A stretch of DNA of 42,375 bases from CAYQDB01 sp964416195 (GTDB lineage: Bacteria; Zixibacteria; MSB-5A5; GN15; FEB-12). Under the pieces are notes generated by a model. It did no database searches and was not told the DNA's origin. It saw only the letters and a list, made by a program, of their open reading frames with translations. The position numbers and the translations under genes were made by a program. This document shows positions 8,951-17,281 of the stretch, one piece after another. The DNA lies in the NCBI GenBank assembly GCA_964416195.1, contig CAYQDB010000020.1, positions 1-42,375 on the forward strand. Reading direction: 5' to 3'. The stretch's first letter is position 1. The number at the start of each line of letters is the position of its first letter.

Positions 8951-9559
8951 ATGAATCCGTTTGAAAGCTTCAAGGAACTGGTAAGAGGCTTGCAAATAAC
9001 AAGTAAGCACCTGGGCCGGCACGCCATCACGATACAGTACCCGGAAGAAAAATGGACCATGCCGGAACGGTCGCGCGGGATTGTGGTACTACTGTCCGAT
9101 AAAGAGACCGGCGAACTGAACTGCACCGCCTGCCTGCTGTGTGAGAAAGCCTGCCCTACCGCTGCTATCCGCATTGACGCTCCTCGCAACCCGGAAACCA
9201 AGAAACGGGAGCTCAAGCAATTCATTGTTAACAACGGCATCTGCTGCTTCTGCGGTCTGTGCGAGGAGGCCTGCAACTTTTCAGCCATCAAGATGGCCAC
9301 CATGTACGAGTTCTCCTCCGAGCATAAAGAGGATCTCGTCTGGAATATGAAGAAGCTTCAGGAAGTGGGGCGTGACGTGCCCTATGTCGACACGCGCAAG
9401 AAGAAAAAGGCAGCCCCGCCAAAGCCTGAAAAAACAGAGCCGGAGAAGAAAGATCAGTCGGGTAAGGACAAGAACAAGATAAGCGATCAAGAGGGGCCGA
9501 TGCAGAGCTCCCAGCCCAATGATGAGGGGAAACCCTCTGGCGAGGAAGGACAGTCCTGA
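8951..9559 (+). CDS. nuoI: NADH-quinone oxidoreductase subunit I
   Basis: NuoI carries the two 4Fe-4S clusters (N6a, N6b) that pass electrons towards NuoB. Both CxxCxxCxxxC sets are intact: Cys58, 61, 64, 68 and Cys98, 101, 104, 108. Cluster-binding sequence ends near residue 150. The remaining 50 residues form a charged, low-complexity Lys/Pro/Glu tail that short NuoI proteins lack. That tail is probably disordered and may contact a partner that replaces the missing NADH module. The gene follows the nuoH-nuoI repeat element and precedes nuoJ by two bases. Confidence 0.95.
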   Translation: MNPFESFKELVRGLQITSKHLGRHAITIQYPEEKWTMPERSRGIVVLLSDKETGELNCTACLLCEKACPTAAIRIDAPRNPETKKRELKQFIVNNGICCFCGLCEEACNFSAIKMATMYEFSSEHKEDLVWNMKKLQEVGRDVPYVDTRKKKKAAPPKPEKTEPEKKDQSGKDKNKISDQEGPMQSSQPNDEGKPSGEEGQS

Positions 9560-9561
9560 GT

Positions 9562-10068
9562 ATGGATCAACCGCAGGTTGGCATAGTCTTCTGGATACTT
9601 TCGTTTGTGATGCTGGTGTCCGCCTTTATGGTGGTCAGTCTCAAGAATATCTTTCACTGTGCCCTCTTTCTGATTATGTGCCTGTTCAGCGTGGCTGGGA
9701 TTTTTATTCTGCTTGATGCGGAGTTCCTGGCGGCGGCACAGGTGCTCATCTACATCGGAGCGATATCCGTCCTGATAATCTTTGCTATCATGCTGACCAG
9801 TAACCTTGCCATTAAGAAGATCACACAGACCAATGAAAACGCGGTCGTTTCCTTTTTCATCTCCCTCATTTTTGCGTTTACCGTCGTTCTTTTGATCGGC
9901 AACACTCATGTCTGGCGTTACTCCGCCGAGATCCCGGCGACTGGTAACACCCTTAATCTCGGCAGGTATCTGATGACTGAGTATGTGCTGCCGTTTGAGG
10001 TAGTTTCGGTGTTGCTGCTGGCCGCGATGATCGGCGCCATCGTGCTGGCCCGAAAGGAGCGGTCGTGA
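9562..10068 (+). CDS. nuoJ: NADH-quinone oxidoreductase subunit J
   Basis: NuoJ is a five-helix membrane subunit linking the Q-chamber to the proton channels. The 168-residue product shows the VSLKNIFHCALFLI region of helix 2 and the conserved AAAQVLIYIGAISVLIIFAIML helix 3, whose pi-bulge region is mobile in the catalytic cycle. The stop codon TGA shares its A with the ATG of nuoK. Confidence 0.94.
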   Translation: MDQPQVGIVFWILSFVMLVSAFMVVSLKNIFHCALFLIMCLFSVAGIFILLDAEFLAAAQVLIYIGAISVLIIFAIMLTSNLAIKKITQTNENAVVSFFISLIFAFTVVLLIGNTHVWRYSAEIPATGNTLNLGRYLMTEYVLPFEVVSVLLLAAMIGAIVLARKERS

Positions 10069-10367
10069 TGTTTTATTACCTGGGCTTGGCGGCGGTTCTG
10101 TTTTCGGTCGGCTTGTTTGGCGTTCTCACACGGCGCAATGCGATTGGCATCCTGATGTCGCTGGAGCTGATGTTTAATGCTGTCAATATCAACTTCGTTG
10201 CCTTCAACAAGTATATTGTAACCGACGATCTGTTGGGGCAGATCTTCGCTATTTTCATAATTGTAGTAGCGGCAGCGGAGGCGACCGTGGGCCTGGCGAT
10301 TGTCTTGGTGCTGTATCGCAACTGGCGAGGCGTGGATATGGATCATGTCAACATAATGAAGTGGTAG
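10068..10367 (+). CDS. nuoK: NADH-quinone oxidoreductase subunit K
   Basis: NuoK is a three-helix subunit homologous to MrpC, with buried glutamates on the proton path. The 99-residue protein contains MSLELMFNAVNINF in helix 2 and AAAEATVGLAIVL in helix 3, which supply the two conserved glutamates. I chose the ATG at 10068 (TGATG overlap with the nuoJ stop, AGGAG eight bases upstream). A GTG at 10065 would add one residue. Confidence 0.95.
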   Translation: MFYYLGLAAVLFSVGLFGVLTRRNAIGILMSLELMFNAVNINFVAFNKYIVTDDLLGQIFAIFIIVVAAAEATVGLAIVLVLYRNWRGVDMDHVNIMKW

Positions 10368-10376
10368 AATAAGACG

Positions 10377-12467
10377 ATGACGGAATATGCATTCTTAATA
10401 CCCCTGCTGCCGCTTTTGGCGTTTGTATTGGTCGTCTTTTTCCTTCGATGGAATGAAAAAGTCTCATCCTGGTTCTCCATTGCCATGATTTTGGTCTCGT
10501 GGTTGATATCGGTGGTGGTGCTGATCGAGACTCTCGCCCGTCACGGCGCACCGTATGAAGCTCAGTACACGTTCATTAGCTTCACCAATTTCCACCTTGA
10601 GATCGGGATTCTGGTTGATGCCCTCACAGCCGTCATGCTGCTGGTGGTTACAACCATTGGCGCTTGTACTGAGATCTACTCGATCGGATACATGAAAGGT
10701 GACCGTCTTTTCAGCCGCTTCTTTGCCTATCTCTCGTTGTTCCTATTCTCAATGCTGGGGCTGGTTGTCGCCAACAACTTCTTTATGATTTTCATCTTCT
10801 GGGAACTGGTTGGGCTTACCAGTTACCTCTTGATTGGGTTCTGGTTTGAGAAAAAAGTTGCCGCCGACGCCTGCAAGAAAGCATTCATTACGACCCGTAT
10901 CGGGGATTTGGGATTCCTGGTCGGTCTGTTCATGATTGGCATCTATGTCGGCACATTCAATTATGGCGACGTTTTTGACAGTGTAGCTTCCGGCGCCATA
11001 CCGGCGGGCATAGTCACCGCTATGGCGATATTCGTTTTCTGCGGCGCGGTCGGCAAATCCGCCCAGTTTCCACTTCACGTCTGGCTACCCGATGCAATGG
11101 AAGGCCCCACGCCGGTGTCGTGTTTGATCCATGCCGCCACGATGGTAGCCGCCGGCGTTTACCTGGTGGCGCGCTCGATGAGTATCTTCGTAGCATCCGC
11201 GGACGCTTCCATGGTGGTAGCTATAATTGGCATAGTTACGTCGCTCATTGCTGCCACTATTGCTTTGGTACAAATAGACATCAAACGCATCCTGGCTTAT
11301 TCAACGATAAGTCAGCTTGGCTATATGATAATGGCGCTGGGCCTGTATGGTTATGACACGGCTCACGGGCATCACTCAGCCGGGTACGTGGCGGGAACGC
11401 TCCACCTGACGACCCATGCCTTTTTCAAAGGATTGTTGTTCCTCGGAGCCGGTTCGGTGATTCATGCGGTGCATACCAACGACATCCGGGAGATGGGCGG
11501 GCTGGCGCCAAAGATGAAGATAACAACGTTGACCTTCTTGATCGCCTCGCTTTCGATTTCGGGCATTTTCCCGCTATCGGGATTCTGGTCCAAAGATGAA
11601 ATTATCGCAGCGACCGCTCACCACCCGGTATTATTGATTCTTACACTGGCTATTGCCTTTATGACGGCTTTCTACATGTTCCGCCTGTGTTTCCTGACAT
11701 TCTTCGGGGAGCCGCGCGATCAACAACGTTTCGATCATGCTCATGAGTCCCCGCGCATCATGACCTGGCCGCTGATGGTTCTGGCCTTTCTATCAGTCTT
11801 TGCCGGCTGGGTGGGTATTCCATGGCTGCATCATGGGTTCTCCTCGTTTGTGTACCATGGCCAGCCTCACCATACCGAGCCATCCTGGGCATTGATGATA
11901 ATTTCTACTGTCATCGCCGTATCTGGAGTTGGCCTGGCTTATCTCATGTACTATAAGAAATCGGTCTCTCCGGAGAAGGTCGCCGACAGATTCCGGCCTT
12001 TGTACACTCTTCTGTTCAACAAATACTACTTCGATGAAATATATCAAAAGCTGGTTTTAGACCCGGTTATGGCATTCGCTCGCTTTATGTGGACGTTTGA
12101 TGCGCGGGTTATTGATGGAGCCGTCAATGGCACGGCCTGGTTGACTATCCTCTGGTCGAACGTCAAGGAGTGGTTTGACACATGGATTGTCGACGGCGCT
12201 GTCAACGGCTCCGCATGGGTCGTCAAACAAGGGAGCAACCTGCTACGTTTCATTCAGACCGGGAATGTGCAGTTTTATGGGCTTTTCATAGCGACGTTTG
12301 CGGTCCTGTTTGGCCTGATCAAGGTGGAGATTGCGTCGCAGGGGTACAACTGGCCAAGAATGACCATCATATTTCTGGCGGGGTTGCTTCTTTTAAGTCT
12401 TACGTCCCGGGCAATATCCGCGCGGGAGAAATCACGGCAGAATGCCAAAGAAGAGAACAGACTGTGA
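10377..12467 (+). CDS. nuoL: NADH-quinone oxidoreductase subunit L
   Basis: NuoL is the distal antiporter-like proton pump subunit. The 696-residue protein holds the Proton_antipo core with the conserved FWELVGLTSYLLIGF helix and its glutamate, the KSAQFPLHVWLPDAMEGPTPVS segment with the broken-helix lysine, and the ISQLGYMIMALG helix. The last about 200 residues include the region expected to form the long lateral helix clamping the membrane arm. That region contains an imperfect internal repeat (VIDGAVNGTAWLTILWSNVK and VDGAVNGSAWVVKQGSN). Nine bases separate it from nuoK. Confidence 0.96.
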   Translation: MTEYAFLIPLLPLLAFVLVVFFLRWNEKVSSWFSIAMILVSWLISVVVLIETLARHGAPYEAQYTFISFTNFHLEIGILVDALTAVMLLVVTTIGACTEIYSIGYMKGDRLFSRFFAYLSLFLFSMLGLVVANNFFMIFIFWELVGLTSYLLIGFWFEKKVAADACKKAFITTRIGDLGFLVGLFMIGIYVGTFNYGDVFDSVASGAIPAGIVTAMAIFVFCGAVGKSAQFPLHVWLPDAMEGPTPVSCLIHAATMVAAGVYLVARSMSIFVASADASMVVAIIGIVTSLIAATIALVQIDIKRILAYSTISQLGYMIMALGLYGYDTAHGHHSAGYVAGTLHLTTHAFFKGLLFLGAGSVIHAVHTNDIREMGGLAPKMKITTLTFLIASLSISGIFPLSGFWSKDEIIAATAHHPVLLILTLAIAFMTAFYMFRLCFLTFFGEPRDQQRFDHAHESPRIMTWPLMVLAFLSVFAGWVGIPWLHHGFSSFVYHGQPHHTEPSWALMIISTVIAVSGVGLAYLMYYKKSVSPEKVADRFRPLYTLLFNKYYFDEIYQKLVLDPVMAFARFMWTFDARVIDGAVNGTAWLTILWSNVKEWFDTWIVDGAVNGSAWVVKQGSNLLRFIQTGNVQFYGLFIATFAVLFGLIKVEIASQGYNWPRMTIIFLAGLLLLSLTSRAISAREKSRQNAKEENRL

Positions 12468-12488
12468 GTTTGGAGGATAGATCGTAGA

Positions 12489-13979
12489 ATGGATTTCCCC
12501 ATCTTGAGTTCACTGATATTCGTTCCCCTGGCGGGAATGGTTGTGGTTATGCTGATGCCCAAGCAGAATGTGGGAGCGATACGGTGGACCTCCCTGATAT
12601 TCAGCATCGTTCCTATGCTAACATCGTTCTGGTTAGTGTGGGACTACTTCTTTAATCATGCCGCCTCGTCGGTAATGGCGTATGTTGAAGGGCCTTATAG
12701 TTGGATTCCCTCTTTGAATATCCAGTATTATCTGGGCGTGGATGGGATCTCGGTGCCGATGGTGTTCCTGACCGGGCTGCTGACCGCTGTCTCCATCCTG
12801 GCCTCTTTCAACATACAGGTTAGGGTGAAGGAGTACTTCGCCTTTTTCCTGCTGTTGGAAGCGGGGATGATGGGTGTATTTGTGGCGTTGGATTTCTTCC
12901 TCTTTTACGTTTACTGGGAAGTCATGCTGGTACCGATGTACTTCCTCATCGGTGTCTGGGGCGGTCCACGCAAGGAGTATGCCGCCATTAAGTTCTTCCT
13001 CTACACGCTGTTCGGCTCGCTGTTTATGCTGGTTTCGATATTGATTCTCTACTTCACGTCGGAGCCGCATACTTTGAATATAATGACGCTGATTGACATC
13101 GGCCCGACCATGTCGCACTCGTTACAGATGGTCTGCTTTATCTTCTTCTTTATCGCATTTGCCATCAAAGTCCCTGTCTGGCCATTCCATACATGGTTAC
13201 CGGACGCGCACGTGGAGGCGCCGACAGCCGTATCGGTGATCCTGGCCGGCGTCCTGCTGAAGATGGGAACATACGCTATGCTACGGATCAGCTGGCCGAT
13301 GTTTCCCGAGGTTCTGCGAACGCTGTCGTTCTGGATTGCCGTGCTGGGTGCGATAGGCATCATTTATGGCGCCTTGGTTTCAATGGCACAGAAAGACCTG
13401 AAAAAACTGGTGGCCTATTCATCCGTGTCGCACATGGGATACTGTATGCTGGCGCTGGCCGCTTTCTCGTCCGTCACCGCGATTTCCGGATGTATGTTCC
13501 AGATGGTCTCACACGGCTTGATCACCGGGGCATTGTTCCTTTTGGTTGGGGTACTCTATGATCGAGCGCACACCCGTGAGATAGCCGCTTTCGGCGGGCT
13601 GGGCGTCAAGGTTCCTGTTTATACGGGGATCATGGTGCTGTTCTCCATGGCTGCGCTTGGGTTGCCGGGTATGTCCGGTTTTGTGTCTGAGTTCATGGTG
13701 TTTGTGGGTGCTTTTGGGGCATTGAACAAGGTGCTGGTAGGAATCTGCGTGCTCGGTGTAGTTCTGGGTGCAACCTATATGCTTCGCATGGTTCAGAACG
13801 TGTTCCTTGGTGAATTTGACATGGCGCGCTGGGGCGGGTTGAAGGAAATCAATCTCCGTGAGATTATCTCGGTGGCTCCGTTGGCAGTGCTGACGATCCT
13901 GATTGGTGTATACCCCAAGCCACTTTCGATATTGATGTCGGCCACCCTGCAGAACCTTGTAAGTTTGATGGCTAGGTGA
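12489..13979 (+). CDS. nuoM: NADH-quinone oxidoreductase subunit M
   Basis: NuoM is the second antiporter-like proton pump subunit. The 496-residue protein has about 14 hydrophobic helices, the YWEVMLVPMYFLIGVWGG helix with its essential glutamate, the AIKVPVWPFHTWLPDAHVEAPTAVS broken helix with its lysine, and the AYSSVSHMGY segment. A GGAGG lies in the 21-base gap after nuoL. Its stop codon is followed almost directly by nuoN. Confidence 0.96.
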   Translation: MDFPILSSLIFVPLAGMVVVMLMPKQNVGAIRWTSLIFSIVPMLTSFWLVWDYFFNHAASSVMAYVEGPYSWIPSLNIQYYLGVDGISVPMVFLTGLLTAVSILASFNIQVRVKEYFAFFLLLEAGMMGVFVALDFFLFYVYWEVMLVPMYFLIGVWGGPRKEYAAIKFFLYTLFGSLFMLVSILILYFTSEPHTLNIMTLIDIGPTMSHSLQMVCFIFFFIAFAIKVPVWPFHTWLPDAHVEAPTAVSVILAGVLLKMGTYAMLRISWPMFPEVLRTLSFWIAVLGAIGIIYGALVSMAQKDLKKLVAYSSVSHMGYCMLALAAFSSVTAISGCMFQMVSHGLITGALFLLVGVLYDRAHTREIAAFGGLGVKVPVYTGIMVLFSMAALGLPGMSGFVSEFMVFVGAFGALNKVLVGICVLGVVLGATYMLRMVQNVFLGEFDMARWGGLKEINLREIISVAPLAVLTILIGVYPKPLSILMSATLQNLVSLMAR

Positions 13980-13980
13980 G

Positions 13981-15489
13981 ATGGACTGGCAGCTTCCCGA
14001 ATATAACTTGCGGATGATGCTCCCGGAGATATTCCTGTTTCTCTGGGCGCTGGTAGTAATGACATTTGATCTTGTTACCCGGCGAAAGGAAGGATCGGCA
14101 GTCGGTTACCTTGCGCTGGTAGGGCTGCTTATCACCGGTTTTATCCTCAGTGTCACCGGGTATGGTTGTGGTTTCACCACGATGTTCTTCAATGATCCGG
14201 TGTCGCTGTTTTTCAAGATCGTTTTCCTCGGGGCGGCGTTCATGGCGATCGCCAGCTCGTTCGGTATTATCAAGCAGAAGATTGTCAACCACCGGGGCGA
14301 GTATTTCGGCCTGATTCTGCTTTCCACTGTCGGGATGATGTTTCTCGCCTCCTCAAACGAGCTGTTATCGCTGTACATCGGGTTGGAGTTGACCACCATT
14401 CCGCTCTTTGTGTTGGCGGCCTTTTTCAAGGATGACAAGCTCTCCCTCGAGGCGGGGATCAAGTACTTTGTTGTGGGTGCATTCTCTTCAGCCCTACTGC
14501 TTTATGGCATTTCATTCCTGTATGGTCTGTCGGGCACAACGGACCTGGTCCAAATGAAAATCAATATAGCCATGACCCATCTGACCTATAAGAACATCGG
14601 CCTTATCATTTCCCTGTCGGTTGTGCTCCTGGTGGCCGGGATCGGCTTCAAGCTGGTGCTGCCGCCTTTCCACCAGTGGGCGCCGGATGTCTACGAGGGG
14701 TCGCCCACACCTGTCGCAGCTTTTCTGTCTGTCGGGTCAAAAGCGGCCGGTCTGGTGGCCTTTATCAAAATATTTCTCAATGGTCTGTCCGCATTCTATG
14801 GGCCTGAGATGGCTCCCAACGACTGGGGGAGACTGGTCGGCCTGCTGGCCTGCCTTGCAATGATTGTGGGAAATGTCCTGGCAATTCGCCAGAGCAATAT
14901 CAAACGCATGCTGGCCTATTCCTCCATTGCCCATGCCGGTTATATCATGATTGGTATGGTAGCTATGAATAAAATTGGTGTTGCCTCGGTCGGGTTTTAT
15001 ATCTTTACATATCTGTTTGCAAATATGGGAGCTTTTGGCATCGTTGCCTTTTTTGAGGACAAGAGCGGGTCATGTCAGATCGCAAGCTACAGCGGTCTAT
15101 CAAAAACCTGTCCGTTGCTGTCTGTCTCCATGGCTGTGTTCCTTCTTTCTTTGGCAGGGATTCCACCGCTGGCAGGATTTGTGGCGAAATACTATGTCTT
15201 TGCCGCAGCCATCAAGGCCGCCGGAGTCGACACTGCCTATAGCTGGATGTACTGGCTGGTTGGAGTTGGCCTTCTGACTGCCGTCTTTTCGCTTTACTAC
15301 TACGCTAACGTCATAAAGCAGATGTACTTCTCAGCCGAATCTTCTCCATATAGGATCCGTCTTTCGGCGCCGGCAATGTCGGTTGTGCTGATCGGCCTGA
15401 TCGGTGTTTTTCTTTTCGGGCTCTACCCGGAGCCGATCATGCGCTTTGCCTCAAAGATGTCGTTGGTGCTTGGGCTGATCCAGTATTAA
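13981..15489 (+). CDS. nuoN: NADH-quinone oxidoreductase subunit N
   Basis: NuoN is the third antiporter-like subunit, next to NuoK. The 502-residue protein shows YIGLELTTIPLFVLAAFFKDD with the conserved glutamate, the AGIGFKLVLPPFHQWAPDVYEGSPTPV broken helix, and AYSSIAHAGYIMIG. It is the last gene of the operon: the next gene starts 94 bases later and belongs to a different family. No terminator-like hairpin is visible in that gap. Confidence 0.96.
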   Translation: MDWQLPEYNLRMMLPEIFLFLWALVVMTFDLVTRRKEGSAVGYLALVGLLITGFILSVTGYGCGFTTMFFNDPVSLFFKIVFLGAAFMAIASSFGIIKQKIVNHRGEYFGLILLSTVGMMFLASSNELLSLYIGLELTTIPLFVLAAFFKDDKLSLEAGIKYFVVGAFSSALLLYGISFLYGLSGTTDLVQMKINIAMTHLTYKNIGLIISLSVVLLVAGIGFKLVLPPFHQWAPDVYEGSPTPVAAFLSVGSKAAGLVAFIKIFLNGLSAFYGPEMAPNDWGRLVGLLACLAMIVGNVLAIRQSNIKRMLAYSSIAHAGYIMIGMVAMNKIGVASVGFYIFTYLFANMGAFGIVAFFEDKSGSCQIASYSGLSKTCPLLSVSMAVFLLSLAGIPPLAGFVAKYYVFAAAIKAAGVDTAYSWMYWLVGVGLLTAVFSLYYYANVIKQMYFSAESSPYRIRLSAPAMSVVLIGLIGVFLFGLYPEPIMRFASKMSLVLGLIQY

Positions 15490-15582
15490 GGGAGAGAGCT
15501 TGTTTTTTGCATAACTGTCTTTTACTATCCTTGTGCACTTGGTTGTTTGTGTAGTACGATTATGTTTTATGCGAGTAAAATA

Positions 15583-16224
15583 ATGGCAGTCATCAAGCGA
15601 TATTTCCTTTCCGGGGTCCTGGTTGTTGTTCCGATTATCCTTACCTATATCGTGCTCAAATTCATGTTTGAGGCGATTGACGGTATCTTGCAACCGGTTC
15701 TCTACAGAGTCTTCGGATATTTCGTGCCCGGCCTGGGAATTTTCACTACTTTCCTGATTATCATCTTGGCTGGCGTTTTGACCCGCAGCTTTATCGGCGC
15801 CCGTCTCTACCGCATAGGCGATCAGATGTTGGTGCGAATGCCAATTATCCGGCCTGTTTACTCAGCCGCCAAGCAGTTATTGGAAGCGATCACTATGCCC
15901 TCGACGAGGTCTTTTAAGGAAGTAGCTTTGGTCGAGTATCCCCGGCGAGGAGCATATGTTCTCTGCTTCATATCCAACCGAATTGATCTGGAAATCAACG
16001 GCGAGTTAAGGAAGTTTGCATCGGTCTTTATACCATCCACGCCTACGCCTGTCTCCGGCATGGTAATCCTCGTGCCGGTTGACGAGGTTAAGCGCGTGAA
16101 TATGACTGTTGAAGAGGGGATCAAGTTCCTAGTCTCCGGCGGTGTGACATCAGCGAAACTGGTATCAGCCGTCTCTGCGCAGTCCAAAACAGAAAGCGAT
16201 GAGGTAGCAAGTGAAACTCGCTAA
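15583..16224 (+). CDS. DUF502 family membrane protein
   Basis: This is a predicted inner-membrane protein of 213 residues. Two hydrophobic helices near the N-terminus (residues 5-27 and about 50-70) are followed by a soluble domain with the DUF502 blocks RMPIIRPVYSAAKQLLEA, VALVEYPRRGAYVLCFIS and VFIPSTPTPVSGMVILVP. The biochemical function of this family is not established, though members are often linked to envelope or transport functions. The ATG at 15583 gives the typical AVIKRYFLSGVLVVVP start; an ATG at 15562 would add seven residues. It overlaps the PTS-CBS gene by 14 bases, so the two are probably translated together. Confidence 0.85.
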   Translation: MAVIKRYFLSGVLVVVPIILTYIVLKFMFEAIDGILQPVLYRVFGYFVPGLGIFTTFLIIILAGVLTRSFIGARLYRIGDQMLVRMPIIRPVYSAAKQLLEAITMPSTRSFKEVALVEYPRRGAYVLCFISNRIDLEINGELRKFASVFIPSTPTPVSGMVILVPVDEVKRVNMTVEEGIKFLVSGGVTSAKLVSAVSAQSKTESDEVASETR

Positions 16225-17116
16225 TCTTTTGATGGAACGCCGCGTTAATATCGACCTTGGGGCCCACACCAAGCAGGAAGCAGTCAGGGAATTACTGGAG
16301 ATGCTTAAATGGGAAGGGATCAGGCTTGATTATAAAGCGGTAGAGAAATCAATCTGGGAACGGGAGGAGGTAGAGAATACCTCCTACGGACGGGGGTTTG
16401 CTTTTCCCCACGCTCGTACCAACGCCGTAGAGGAAATGTACATTCTTATTGGCATATCGAAGGAGGGACTTGAAGATAAAACGCCCGATGGCACCCCTGT
16501 GCACGTTATCTGCCTTCTTTTGACCCCTTCAACGATCGCTAAGCTCTACCTTCAGATGCTGTCCGGGCTGGCGGCTTTCGCCCGCATGGAGGGGACACTG
16601 GATAAGTTGCTGTTGATTACGCACGGGAGGGACTTGATTAAGCTGGTTGCCGACGCCAATGTGACTGTTGACAAAGAGCTGATGGTGAAAGACGTGATGC
16701 GCCACGACGTCTTCAGCGTGACCCCCGATGACACACTGAAGGAGGTCGCCAACAAGATGTTTCGCAACCGCCTGTCGGCACTGGCGGTTGTGGATGAAAA
16801 CAACAAACTCTTGGGCGTCATCAGTGACCGCGAACTGATCAAGGCGGCCCTGCCCGACTACCAGGCGCTTATCTCTAACCTCAACTACTCTTTGGACGTG
16901 GAACCATTTGAAGAGCTGTTGAAACGTGAGGACAAGATCAAGGTTTCCCAGTTGTACAAGCAGCAGTATGAAGTCACCACGCCCGAGACCCGAATCGTGG
17001 AAGTTGCGGCGATGATGATTTTTAAGGACGTTAGACGAGTTTTCGTTACTTCCGACGACAACCTTGTCGGCGTCCTGTTGCGTAAGGATATTGTCAACAT
17101 GGTCATACGGGGCTAG
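16211..17116 (+). CDS. PTS EIIA (type 2)-CBS domain fusion protein
   Basis: This is a predicted cytosolic regulator of 301 residues. Residues 1-145 form a PtsN/FruA-type EIIA domain with its phosphorylatable His67 in the FAFPHART motif. Residues 155-300 carry two CBS motifs (VKDVMRHDVFSVTPDD...GVISDRELI and VTTPETRIVEVAAMM...GVLLRKDIV), which commonly bind adenine nucleotides. The GTG at 16211 has GAGG six bases upstream and lies inside the end of the DUF502 gene. Combining a phospho-relay domain with an energy-sensing Bateman module suggests it adjusts the neighbouring transporter to energy state, but that is inference. No EI or HPr gene is present in the window. Confidence 0.88.
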   Translation: MKLANLLMERRVNIDLGAHTKQEAVRELLEMLKWEGIRLDYKAVEKSIWEREEVENTSYGRGFAFPHARTNAVEEMYILIGISKEGLEDKTPDGTPVHVICLLLTPSTIAKLYLQMLSGLAAFARMEGTLDKLLLITHGRDLIKLVADANVTVDKELMVKDVMRHDVFSVTPDDTLKEVANKMFRNRLSALAVVDENNKLLGVISDRELIKAALPDYQALISNLNYSLDVEPFEELLKREDKIKVSQLYKQQYEVTTPETRIVEVAAMMIFKDVRRVFVTSDDNLVGVLLRKDIVNMVIRG

Positions 17117-17160
17117 TGTAGTGTTCCGCAGGTTAGTCACAATTGAAGAGCGTAGGGCAG

Positions 17161-17231
17161 AACCTCTGGGAGGTTGTCCTAAAAATCTCGTAGGTAGGGT
17201 TCTGAGTCCTCCTTTGGCGGACAAGAAACCC
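17161..17231. repeat. pair of short palindromes before the exchanger gene
   Basis: AACCTC-TGG-GAGGTT (17161-17175) is a perfect 6-bp stem. A second, imperfect stem spans 17197-17231 (GGGTTCT...AGAAACCC, with inner GTCC/GGAC pairing). They fill the 165-base gap after the PTS-CBS gene and look like dispersed repeats; neither has a T-tract. Confidence 0.5.
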
Positions 17232-17281
17232 GAAATTCATTACTTACCTTTGATAGATACCGGAGCACATCGGAAGTCTTC

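Noticed and set aside
16529..17224. A 231-codon minus-strand frame across the PTS-CBS gene.
   Set aside because: It opposes a well-supported gene with clear EIIA and CBS motifs, and its protein has no recognisable domain.
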